From: Synchiropus splendidus
Taxonomy: Eukaryota > Chordata > Actinopteri > Syngnathiformes > Callionymidae
NCBI RefSeq assembly: GCF_027744825.2
Contig: NC_071335.1
Span: 10,269,001 to 10,333,000, forward strand
Reading direction: 5' to 3'
Length of the DNA stretch: 64,000 nt
Part shown: one piece after another, positions 1-12,135 of the stretch
Layout: every line of letters starts with the position of its first letter
Position numbering within the stretch: position 1 is the stretch's first letter
Program-made: the position numbers and the translations under genes
The notes under the pieces: generated by a model
Databases searched by the model: none
Told to the model about the DNA's origin: nothing
What the model saw: the letters and a program-made list of their open reading frames with translations, nothing else

Positions 1-1858
1 AAACCACACTTGGCTTGGTCATGATGTACATCTGCGGTGACATGAGTCCTTTGCTGTCTAAAGTCCTGGGGCATCTACTGGTGTGTCTGTGAGTTGCAGC
101 CTAATAAAAGCCCATCTACTGCACCCTCCTTTACAACTGAAGCCATTAAGCTTGTAGGCAAAGATGCTGGAGTTTTATGGTAACATTTCTTTCTGTCTGT
201 GAGACCAGTCAGCCCAGAGATCATCGGCATTTATGTAATGAATATCCAAAAATAGGTCATTTAAATTACATTAATTACACTGCAAACTTTTCATGGATGA
301 ACATTTATGTACCTTACTGTGCATCTTTATTGACCATCTCTGGAACTAGCCTTTACACAGTATTTTTAATTCATTTTTAATTCACCAGATGACCGCAATA
401 ACATTTTTCTATTCACCCCAACTTTGCTATTTCTTTCGCTGCCCAGTGACAAATGCTGCATGAGAATGTTTGCTCGATTTGTCTTCAGACTGAGCCTTCT
501 TCCTTTTCACTTTGCAGACTTCTTGTTCAACCTCACAATAAAAAAACCTTTAAGCAGATTTGGCACGTCGGGCTCGTGGCTTCATCACTTATTGACTCAT
601 TTTAATCTTGGAAAAATAGTTTGAATGGAGCCGTTCAAACGTGTGTTCCAGTGGCGCTTCAAAACGCTCGAAAACAATAAACAGTTATTCAGCGAAAACA
701 AATCCTGAGTGGAACTGAAGACAGCTGCGAATGGAAATCAAACCCTTTTGTTGGAAACGCTTTATAATCAAATTAGGAGCTATTGCAAAATCTTTGATTT
801 TCTAGTCACGATGATTGTCAACATGATTAAGTCTGTTTTTTTTTCTTCTTCTGCCTGTGTATCATTTTCCTTTCCCCACTTCCACTGGCCAGACTTCATT
901 GTTCCCAGCTGATGCAGCCAAACAAACACTTACAGCAATTCCAAGGGTTTGGCGAACAAATGTGCTGTTGTGGCATGAACGTGAAGTACCAAAAGTCAAG
1001 ACAGTTACATCCCTGCGGCGTCATGCTCAGCACTTTCATGACATCTATCTTATCTTTTTATCTATATAGATCCCATTATTTGACATCTGGCTTTACTCAG
1101 TCAATCATTTAAGTTCATCCAGAGATTGACCATACAAAATCTGGATCCATTTTCAAATCTCTGAAACCAGTAAAATATACATTTGTTTTGTGAATTTGGA
1201 ACGATGCATCTCAAAGCTCTAATAACAAGGTCACTGACGGGAGCAAGTAGAAGAGCGAAATGTGATCTCTGGCAGAACAAAATGTACAATTATTCCTAAA
1301 GTCTTCAGATATGGTTTGCTATATTCTACATAAATGTGGGCCATATTAAATGGCTTAAAGGGGCCAGTATTGGCACCCGGGTCTGGGGTTTGTTGCCTGT
1401 GGTTTGGAGTTTTAACAATTGCGTTTATATTTACACTCAATAACAATGTTTTTCATGATCTTTCATTTTTTGTAGTTACTCTGACTGTATATTTCAAATT
1501 TTGTTCAAAGATGACAGCAATATTTGAAGAATAGTTGTAGAACTGTTGCTGTTTAAATAGACTATAGAATATAACATATCTAAAATGTATATAAATAATA
1601 CACCAATCATTTCATAGTTATGTGCAGCTTGTGTATGAAGTTTGGCACCAGGAGTATGAATTGCCTTTGACCAAATGTGTTGACACGTGCAGTGCACAAG
1701 GACAAAAGATCAAATGTATTAGCTGTGTTTGGAACTGGTCATCAATGTGACTTTTTCAGAACAATCCCCGGAGAAGGCGCAGCAGTACACAAAAGTGCAG
1801 TGATACTTACATGTGATAGGGGGGTTTTAATGGCCTGTGTGTGTGCGCTTGTTTCCAG
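1..1858 (+). other. slit2 intron, 5' part of window
   Basis: No coding exon, RNA gene or clear repeat was recognised. The upstream slit2 exon encoding the LRRNT of domain 2 is not here, so this intron continues beyond the window edge. Confidence 0.7.
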
Positions 1859-4800
1859 ACGACTGGAGCAGAACGCCATCAAGGTCATCCCAGCTGGGGC
1901 CTTTTCTCCTTATAAGAAGCTCCGCAGAATGTAAGTTAATGAGGAAATAAGTGAATCATTCGGTGTGTGGCGTGTTGTGACCTTCGCATTTTTCTTTGCC
2001 TGCCTCTGCTTCGCTTTCTGACAGAGACTTGAGCAACAACCAGATATCGGAGTTGGCCTCAGACGCCTTCCAGGGTCTGCGCTCCCTCAACTCACTGTAA
2101 GTGCTTCAGACAAGAACACTGAAGATGAAACCTTAACCGTAAATTACCACACTGTTTGTCCAGACTCCCAAGCTTAGTTTTCTGGTGAAGCTCTTTATAT
2201 TGGATTTGTGAAGTAGCCACACTGTCTTCGATTGTATCTTGTTTGGGTTTATGTTTCAATGAGAACTGTGGATATCTATTGGAACAAAAACACAGATCGA
2301 TCCGGATGTGGCAAGGAAACTGTCAATGAATTCAGCTCTCTAGACGTGTTGAGAGATGATGAAATGCTAACTGTGCAAACTAAAACGTGCTGGCTGATCT
2401 GCAGTGTCTACAATATGAGGGAGGGAGATCGTGGGTTGGACATTGCAGGAGCTGTAACGGGTTTTCTCTACCACATTGTCACAAAACAAGCTTGGTTAAA
2501 GCACAAAGCTCTCTGAAAGTTTGATGAACTCATGATAAAAGCAGATGAACGTTGTTCAATAGATGGGTAGAACCCAGTCAAACATTAGAGTCTGACAATA
2601 GAGCCACTACCACAATTCGACTGGAGTTCTTGAAGGTGGTTTTAGGTGTGGATTTGTTGATTTCTACAAGGAAAACCCAGGATGAGACTGCAAGATTGTT
2701 GGTGTTTGGTAGCACCAATGTTTGGTGGCGAGGAAAGGAAATGTCTGGGATTCTTTGGTTCACAGAAAAGTGGCTCCCATACTCCTGCACAGTGTCAGTG
2801 ATGGATGTGCAGGAGATGATGAGCCAGCCTCTGAGAATTGGACGTACATGTGAGAAGAACAGTAGTGCAGCTGGCTTCCTGTTTGGCCCGAATCGCTGGT
2901 CAGATTTTCGGAGTTGCGTGTGGAGCTCAGTGAAGGATAGAGGAGCGAGCCACGTCGAGTTGTTTCATGAAGAGTTATATTAAGGTCTTGCCTCCCGAAA
3001 GTCAATAATTCATAAACACAGAATAGCTGAATGGAGGCTTCTGCCACCCCATTACACATCCACCACAGAGAGAATAGGACGCACTTTCATGCTGACGCAA
3101 CACTTAGCATTTGTCTCTCACGTTTAGTAGCTCGGCGTGTTTTTGATCTGCCTTTGACGTAAATGAGCCGTGGATTTTGTCGCGCATGTTTGCTAGAGAG
3201 TCTCCATGCTAATGTGTGTGATTCTTTAATGGCGCGACTTCTCCCATATCCAGAGTTTCTCTGCCTCAGGTCTCTCTGGGACAGACACTCAGCACAATGA
3301 AATAACAGCCAATTTGAAACACATGTTTAGCCAGTGTGTAGAAAAAAAATTGAATGACTGTGTGTGTCAGTGTTGGGAGGGGGAGTCTCACCACTGCCAT
3401 ATTTGTCTCCGCCATATCTGGAAAAATCTTCCCTCTGACAACAGCTCATATCTTTCGCACCAGAGCCTTGTTGTGATTTATAGAGGTTTGTTTTTCATTC
3501 TGACTTTTATATGAAAAGAAGTCACAACCAATTATACTTTATGCTGTTGACAAAGAGCCAAGTGTGGGGGTCCTCGGTTTTATTAGTGTGTTTTGTCCCT
3601 GTGGAGCCAAGAGCATGATGTCATGTTTGTCCCTCATACATTCAGAGCTTTACATATTAAAAAGAAAAAAACTTCCCATTTAGTTTTGCGGCGTTAAACT
3701 CCCACAGTCAGGTTTTAAAATATATGACTCTTTTTATGACAGAGCATTATATTTCATCACATTGTGTATTTGAGGTTGCCATGGCGATTGTTTTTCGTTT
3801 GGCGTTGGGACATGCTGTGCATTACATGTAAAGAACCTGCAGCAGAAAAGCATGTTTGAAGATATATATGGCAATAAAAACTTTTCAGCATTTTACGAGA
3901 CATGTCATAACTGAAATAGGTTTTTATGGACATTTCCATTCATTTACAGCTTTAGAGGGAAACATAAATCAGTGGAATAAATGAAATTTCATGGAAAGTC
4001 ATCATCATTGTCTTCTAGCGTTTCTCTCCTACAAGGGTCAGCCAGTGCGCTTGTTTAATTTGGCCTGGCTTTTAAAGAGGATGCCCTTCCTGAAGAGACC
4101 CTCCCAATTCACCACCGGCTCACCACTGAACCCGGGAAAGGGTGCATTATAAAAGTAAAACTCATCCTGCTGCTGGATGTTTCCATCTTACATGTCAGTA
4201 ACATGATTTTTTAGATATTGAACCATTGATCACGCTCCATTTATGAAACTTTTCAGACAGTTGTAGAAACAAGCTAGAGATGCAATGTGTCAAAAGCACC
4301 ATTGAGGAGTAAACAAAAGCATTTTTGTCATAAGTAAACACAGTAGTTGAGCTGTGTGTATGTATAATGATTCTAATAACTTGAAAGGACACTGAGACAG
4401 CGCATACCTTCATTAGACTCTCATTTCAATAGTTACCTAATATTATTATCCTTTGTTTTTATCTGTATAGTATTTGTTAATTTTCTGAGTGCAATGAGCT
4501 CAGTATGATAACAGGTGGCAGCAGTGTCATAGCAGGGAATGAATGGGGAAAAAAACTCCCTAAACATTGTAGTCCACATATAGTCCACATTTTGCTTGTG
4601 TTTACTGAAGTCAAAATGTCGGCTTCTGCCTGTTGAACTGGAGCAGGTCAGGTGACCAGTTACCAAATTAAAAATTATGAGCGGAAGTATTCGCACAGTT
4701 AATCCAAACAAATGCAGATATTGAATAAGTAGGACGCCATTGAAGTGGAGTTAACACTTGAGTGAGGACGTATCATTTGTTGAAATGCGTTAGAAGACCA

Positions 4801-6392
4801 GATTGTGGCACAGGCAGCTCCAGCACGCTTGGTGGCTAAGTTGAATTTACTTCCATATAACTAACTATTTTTGGCTTCAGTGTTTGGGTTGTTGAGGTTT
4901 GGAACATACCAACTACAAGGAGTGGCTATGCCCTCTTTAGGGCTGGGAACCTTTTAGTATCACACAGTTTTATTGGAGTCAATTCATTCATAATGATTTC
5001 TGATCCGGTTAAAGCAATACGAGCCCCCGCTTTTGTTGTGATGTCGAAGTGCTTGATTTCATTTTGAAATGGTTACACAGTGTTCTCGGGCATTTGGTGA
5101 ATTTGAATTTGAAGTAGCGATTACTGCTGTCACCTCGAAGCAAGAAGGTTGCCAGCTTGAATGGAAATTCGTGGTTTGGAGTGAACTTGTCAATGTGGAG
5201 TTTGTACAGTATGTTTCCCTCATACATGAGTGGGTCTCCACTCCAAAAACATGGAGGTCAAGTGATGAGTCTAACTGGTCCCTAGGTGTGAGTGTGTGGC
5301 TCTGTGGGTGTCTCTCAGTAAGTGGTCCACCTGTACTAGCTGCCCCCGGCTTTTCACCTCAAGCACGACTCTGTTATTCACAGCGAGCTTTTGTTTCTTT
5401 CAGTTTTAAGTGATAACTCTATGCTCATTCATATATGCAAAATAGCAGCAGTACAAGGACTGCTTTAATTCACTCGAATGCTGCTGTTAGAAAGACACAA
5501 TCGCTGAATCCTGCCATAAACAATGTCCTCTTGACGTTAATTCAAGCTATGAGAATCTAACAATTGGAGTTGGGAAGCCGTGAGATTTGCCTTTTGTATT
5601 TACTGACACGACAGCCTCAAATTTTCAGCCTCAACTATCAAAAACGGAAAAATAATAAGTCTCAATCCTGCACTTCATTGGCTCGGATCAAAACAGTGCG
5701 TGACCCAAATTCCTCTTATCTGAAAACTGTTGACTGAATACAGGAACAAAGCCAACTGAAAGATTTTCCCTGATTATTTCATGACTCGTGTATCCCTGAC
5801 TCCCTGGGGGCTTGAAACCTGCAGCTGAGGAGGCCTGGACTGCATGTTCAGTTTGATGAAGCTGTTTTGGTGTCATCACATCCTTTCATAGCTGCGGTCA
5901 ACCGTTCAATGCAGCCCCCCTGGATACTTGATACTGTATGGATCGTTCCATAATGTTTCCGTTTCTTTTCCTTCTTCCGTCCACAGTGTCCTTTATGGAA
6001 ATAAAATCACAGAGATTTCAAAGGGACTTTTGGAGGGGCTCTTCTCTCTGCAGCTACTGTGAGTACAATAGACACACAGACACTTCATTGATATTCTGCT
6101 GGAAAGTGCTTTGCTGGAAGGCTGTCATCAGACATCATGATTGAAAATCATCACCGCTGACCTGAAACATTTGAAACACTCATGGAGGAATTATAACAAG
6201 ATAAGCTTTTCATTTTCTCCCTTTCACTCTGCTGCTCATTTCTTTCAGGTTACTGAATGCTAATAAGATAGCGTGTCTGCGTGTGGATGCTTTTCAAGAC
6301 CTCCACAACCTCAATCTGCTCTCACTGTACGACAACAAGCTGCAGACCATCGCCAAGGGAACGTTCTCTTCGCTCAGAGCCATCCAAACACT
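1859..6392 (+). CDS. slit2: slit2 LRR domain 2 repeats (4 exons)
   Basis: Exons 1859-1930, 2025-2096 and 5987-6058 (72 nt each, one LRR per exon) and 6249-6392 (144 nt, two LRRs). They encode consecutive LxxLxLxxN repeats, for example [15 protein letters not shown] and [15 protein letters not shown]. In Slit proteins this second LRR domain is the Robo-binding one, so these exons carry the main ligand surface. Each exon breaks after the second base of a Leu or Ile codon, the usual Slit LRR phase. The 3.9-kb intron between 2096 and 5987 holds no recognised gene. Confidence 0.95.
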
Positions 6393-9300
6393 GTGCGTAC
6401 ACACAACTGCTCCACACAGACTCAGATTCACCATCCATGGGCATTTTAAGTAGCTGTGATGTTCAGATGAGCCCACTCTGCTTTTGTCAAGTTGTTTCAC
6501 AGATTTATTGGACACGCGTTTTCATGCAAAAACGCATCATTATGAGTCTGTGAATAGGTTATTGTTACACACAGAACGTTGCTGGTTAAACACTGTTGTC
6601 GTTCTTCAAAGATCAATGATTGTTGCTCAGATCTGTTGACGTCCTTTTGTGTGTGTCTCTTGTCTCTGTGTGCTGCAGTCATTTAGCTCAGAACCCCTTC
6701 ATCTGTGACTGCCATCTGAAGTGGTTGGCTGACTACCTGCAAGACAATCCCATTGAGACCAGCGGCGCCCGCTGCACCAGCCCGCGCCGGCTTGCCAATA
6801 AACGAATTGGACAAATCAAGAGCAAGAAGTTCCGCTGCTCAGGTACACACACACATACACACGCTCCCGCTCGCACAGACTCCTGAGAAACTCCTGTCTT
6901 CTCATTCTGTGTGTTCCTGCTGGGTGTGTCCTCTTCATGAGCCGCAGCTTCTTCTGTGGAAACTCTTTTATCTGAGCAAATATGGCCCGCAACGCTGAGT
7001 TTAAAGGTGGCAACTTGGTGCGAGTGAAATGTAATCCTTCTTTAATATGTGTGTGTGTGTTGTGAGCCTTGGCAAGAAGTAGACAAAACTGGGCTAGAAG
7101 ACAAAAGCAGGCAATAAGCGATGCTTGTTGAGATGAAGCATGATAGAATAAGTGTCTAGTCTTTGAAGTTTCCATCACAATGTGTAGATATAAAAACAAT
7201 ATATAATTCATCATTTTTAATCAACGGCAAAATAGTTTGACAGTACTAAAACATCTGTTCACTTCAGAGAGGCTTCTGGTCTGTAACTTTTTGGCCTGTG
7301 CGTGGATTCGGACTTCCTTGTCTTCGTCCTCTGTTGTAAACTGTTGCAGCCAACACTGAGGGAGCTTCTTCCCATGTCTTGCAATGTGTCACAGTAGTGG
7401 AAGTGACAGGAACATGCCCTTAAACCACACCCTCTCGCAGAGCAGGCCTGTGATTGATTCCATTTTTTTCTGGGCTGTCAAGTACTTTATAATTTTGGAT
7501 GGTGAATTTCTCCACTGTGGGACTAATAAAGACCATGTAATCTGAATTATTAATCCTTGACACCAAAAACTTCCTACATTACTGAACCCTAATATAATTA
7601 TTGAAGAATGACTCGAACAAAAATAACTTGTTTTTTCACTACTGTTTTTTATTACTGTGTTTGTTGAACAACTGGGTATAGACATACTTTCTTTCTTTTC
7701 TTTTGTGGACGTGGAAGCGTCATGATACTGATGCAGTCTTTCTTTCTCCTGCTGATAGCTAGAGAACAATATTTCATTCCAGGTACGGTAAAAGAAAGCA
7801 TGAATGTGTGGCGTGAGACACTGTTTGGCCCAAATGCAAATGCTGCACATGGATTTGCTCGCTTGGAGTGATTTCTGCATCGGACACTTTCAACTCACCA
7901 GGAATGTTTGTGACGATAAAGCGCGCCACCCATCACTGCCAACCTTTTGTGCTGCACCGATCGAACACTGGCATTAAGACGTTCACAGGAGAGATCAAGA
8001 GATGCAGTCTGGCTCTGTGCAGTTCCAAAATTAGATCTTGGATATTGATTTACTCTGGAGGAGGGAAACTTTTTTTTACTTGAGTAAAATTATGGTCTAT
8101 ATTAAAGTAAAGCAGAAAGGATGAGCAACACTGGCTTTTAGTTGAGCTGGTTCAAAAATCAAGTTATGAAGCAGAAATGTAAAGCAAAAATCAAAAAGAT
8201 GAGAGAGCGCGATGACAGAGAAATGTGGCACACAGCTTGACAGAATTAGGTAGAGAGCAGACTTGAAAACAGCTTGAACACCAGCTAAAAGATAAAAGTC
8301 TTCAAATTTGGATTAACACAGGGAGAAGGGGGGGATATCGACCGACAAGGATGGGACAAGTTAAACCAGTAAATGTTGAATGAGAGCAGAGACTCTAATG
8401 ACTGAGAGTGAATATGCAGAGGCACCGTCGCCTGCCTCATTGAGTACATTATCTCAGCTAATGCATGAGGGTGTGTCCCTGGGCATTTGCGTATCTTTTG
8501 TCCGCAGTGGAACATCAAAAGGTCACACAGCCGAAACGCTTGGAGGGGTATCGGCAGTGTATGTAAAGCAGACGTGAACGTGGGCTCGGGACTTAAAGCG
8601 ATCATTACTGCAGCAACACACCGCTGTGGTGTGTGTTGAACCGAGCCATGCTGGTTTGTGCGTTTGCTCACTGCAGTCATTAACTCTGGAGCTCACCGGG
8701 GGGACAGAGGTTTCAAAGCCCACGTAGCCACATACAGGGCAGCGCTGAATAATTTAGGCACATTGGAAGGCTAAAAGTAGAATAAACATGTTGAACCGTG
8801 CTGCTTCGGCTTTGTCTACACTCCCTCACTTTGGTGACTGAAGTGCGTACAAAGCACTCTGAAGTCACTTAGTGTTTTCTTTTTTTTGGTATGTAAGTTT
8901 GTGTGTTTTTGTGTTTCTTTGACACAAATCAAAGGGAACCAAAGCTTGGCATAAAAAAGCACCCCATACGTGACGGCATGATTCTCACCATTCACGAATC
9001 ATTACCCCGTTAAATATTTCAATGCCTGGAGGTCTGAATTAAACAGCATATTCCCATCAGCTTTCTCCATCCAGCTCTGACAGACTAGTGAACTCTTCTT
9101 CTTTTTCCTACTGCCTCTCTCACACACTCAGGAGTACACCATGTTGGCTGTAAGTAACCCACAAAATTTGGAGAAAACTTCTTTTGCGTCAACTCCAACC
9201 CTGTAAACCTGTTGTCCCCGCGCCAGCCTCTGACCTCCACACCACAATGACCCTCTACCGTGCCTTCTCTTGTCTGATTTAAAGAGTCAGTCTGTGTGCG

Positions 9301-12070
9301 TCTTCCTGTATGTTCCCGGCGTGCTTGTGTGGGAGTGACGTTTGTCAGGCCTCCGTGCTGCTGTTGCTCTCCTCCCTCCTCCTGTTTATGCTGATGTCTG
9401 CAGATGATCCAGTATCTTCTTCACTGAGTGATATGACTCTGCTTTATCTGTCTTAGAGACCCTCTTCATCTTTTCTCTTCTTTTAATCCCCCGCTCATCT
9501 TCACATTTTAATGCCATTCATTTTCTTTATTGAGTACCGACAGACAGACAGAGAGATCCCACTTAGTAAAGCTAGGGGGGAGGGAAGAGGACACCCTGGA
9601 CAGGAGAAGCACACTCTCCCACTCACTATGCTCTTGCTTATTAATGTGTTTTTGTCATGTGGGAGGAAACTCATTAAACATCCTCAGATAAAAATGTAAT
9701 AAGAGTTTCCATTTCTGCCATTTCCTCGAAACTGTTTAAAGAGTATGTGTTGTGACACCCGTCTTTGGTCACACGTTCAATCACATGCACGTACCCAACA
9801 ATCTCGAGGGGGCAAGCCGACAAAAGGCACGGAGCAAGCTTTAATATTTGATGAGCTGGGAATATAGATGTGTAGACAGCAGCAATCACTGTCTTTCATT
9901 TCTCACTCCGCTTTTGGGTGGGTTTTCTCATCTTTTGCTTTTGAATTAATAGCATTGTATTTACAAATGGACCACAACTCGTTCAGTAAATTGCCAATTT
10001 GGATCCTGTTACATGGATGAAGCAGCCATCTTTAAAACAAAAAGCGTAAGAGCTGGAACCTTTAATGAATTTTTCTTTCTTTTTCTTGAACCAGGAGTAC
10101 AAATTTAATTTAAAATGTGTGACTCTTTTGAATGTGAGTTGTAATAAGTGCTTCAAGTGCTGCAGTTCACTTGCAGTATGAGTGGTACCAATGTGAGATG
10201 TTAAATTGGATCATTCTGGCTGCACTTTTACACCAAGCGATCTGGTTCCTCGAGAAGTCACAAATGAAACTGTTCAATTTATACACATTTGTAAATACAG
10301 ATGCGACTTTCACATTTTCACTGTCACTTTGGTGCTCTCCCTTTTCCACCCCAGCGCTGTTTTTCATCTGTCCATCTCTCTTTTCTAATCGCTCCTCCCT
10401 GCCTTCCCTGGTTCTATCTCCCTTACTCTTCCTGCTGCCTCCTTCTACTCCTCCTTCTCTCCCTCTGTCCTTCCATCCCTGTGTTCCAGCTGAGGAGCAG
10501 TCAGTCAGCAGGTTGTTCCTTTGTGCTTGATCTAACCATGTGGCTGCCAGGTTCCTAAAGTGGAACATGGTTCCGTCAAGCACCATGGAACGGCCCTGCA
10601 AACCCCTACAGCATGGCCGAGATGCAGGAGACCACAATCTCCTGCTTCCCTTTGTGACCCATGCGTGTGTGTTTGTCTGTGCGTGTGTGTGTGTGCGTTT
10701 GAGCTCCAACTGCTGTGCCTTACTTCCCTGTTTGGTGCTGTCGTTGTTCAAACTAATTGTTGCTCTGAACCCTGACAGGCGAAAATGGACACCCTGGTGC
10801 TTTACACTGATGTGACTGTGGATGACATATTAAAGGGGACAAGTTTTGTGTCCCGGGCAGTCGTGGTTGTGAAAAAAAATGGAGCATTTTGAAGCCGCAC
10901 CCTCAGGGAATGTTTTGTATGATCGTAATCAGAAACACTGCTTTGAATTACTCTGACAATTCTAAGCTAATGCTGCAACTTGCGGCTGCATTTCATCAGA
11001 ATTCTTCATTTTTATCACAATCTTGAGTTCACCCGCAGTGTGAGACGGTATACAAGTAATCCATGGATATTATTGGAAAAGCGTTTCTGACGTTTTGATT
11101 ACATTTGGGGTCAGGTACGGAGGATTACCGCAGTAAGCTGGGAGGGGACTGCTTCGCTGACCTGGCTTGCCCTGAGAAGTGTCGCTGCGAGGGCACCACA
11201 GTGGACTGCTCCAACCAGAAACTCACAAAAATACCAGATCACATCCCACAGTACACTGCTGAACTGTGAGTCACACTCCATGCATCTGTCTATAACAATG
11301 TGTGTGGTTCGCCGGTCTTCTCAACTTTCACCGCTGACTGGCTTTTGTTGTTGTGTCTGTTCAAACACCTCCTCGCTGCTCTGTTCTTAGGCGTCTCAAC
11401 AACAATGAATTCACTGTGCTGGAGGCGACAGGGATCTTCAAAAAGCTGCCACAGCTGAGGAAGATGTGAGTACTCTTTAAACCAGATCAGAATATTCAAG
11501 AGTCATACGCGGGTCACAACAACACAAGACGTTGGGAAGTTGCTCAAGAGAATGAGATTTACTTTGCTTTATGTCATCATTATCATTTTTTATTTGCCTA
11601 CTCCTCTTCATCTTCTCCAGCAACTTGAGTAACAACCGCATCACTGACATAGAGGAAGGGACGTTTGAAGGAGCTTCGGGGGTCAACGAGTTGATTCTGA
11701 CATCCAACAGATTGGAAAACATACACCACCGCATGCTGAAGGGCCTCAGCGGACTCCGTACTCTGTGAGAACAAGCACACTTGCATATGCATACATATCA
11801 GCCTATCAATTATGTGGAGATATAACAATATGTTCCAGCATACTGCCAAGGCCTCCAAACTAGTTCATGAATATTTAAAACAAAAGTTTAGTCTTCAAAT
11901 GTTTTGTTTGCTGCTCAATTGGCAAAAATATTTTAAGTTGAAGTATAATTCATACAGTAAATCCTGTTGCATAAAATAAACTTTTGCCAGAAAGAGGCAT
12001 TTCTTTCAACGTTAATATTAATTTAATTCATAGGGTTGTGTTTTTCACTGCTGCAGTAATCCTTCACCTC

Positions 12071-12135
<65 letters not shown>

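Noticed and set aside
2552..2983. 143-codon open frame in slit2 intron
   Set aside because: No recognisable domain or splice context and it lies wholly within an intron; chance length is plausible.
10167..10751. 194-codon minus-strand open frame overlapping mir-218
   Set aside because: It is the complement of a C/T-rich tract and the miRNA hairpin; the protein is low-complexity ([10 protein letters not shown]) with no domain.
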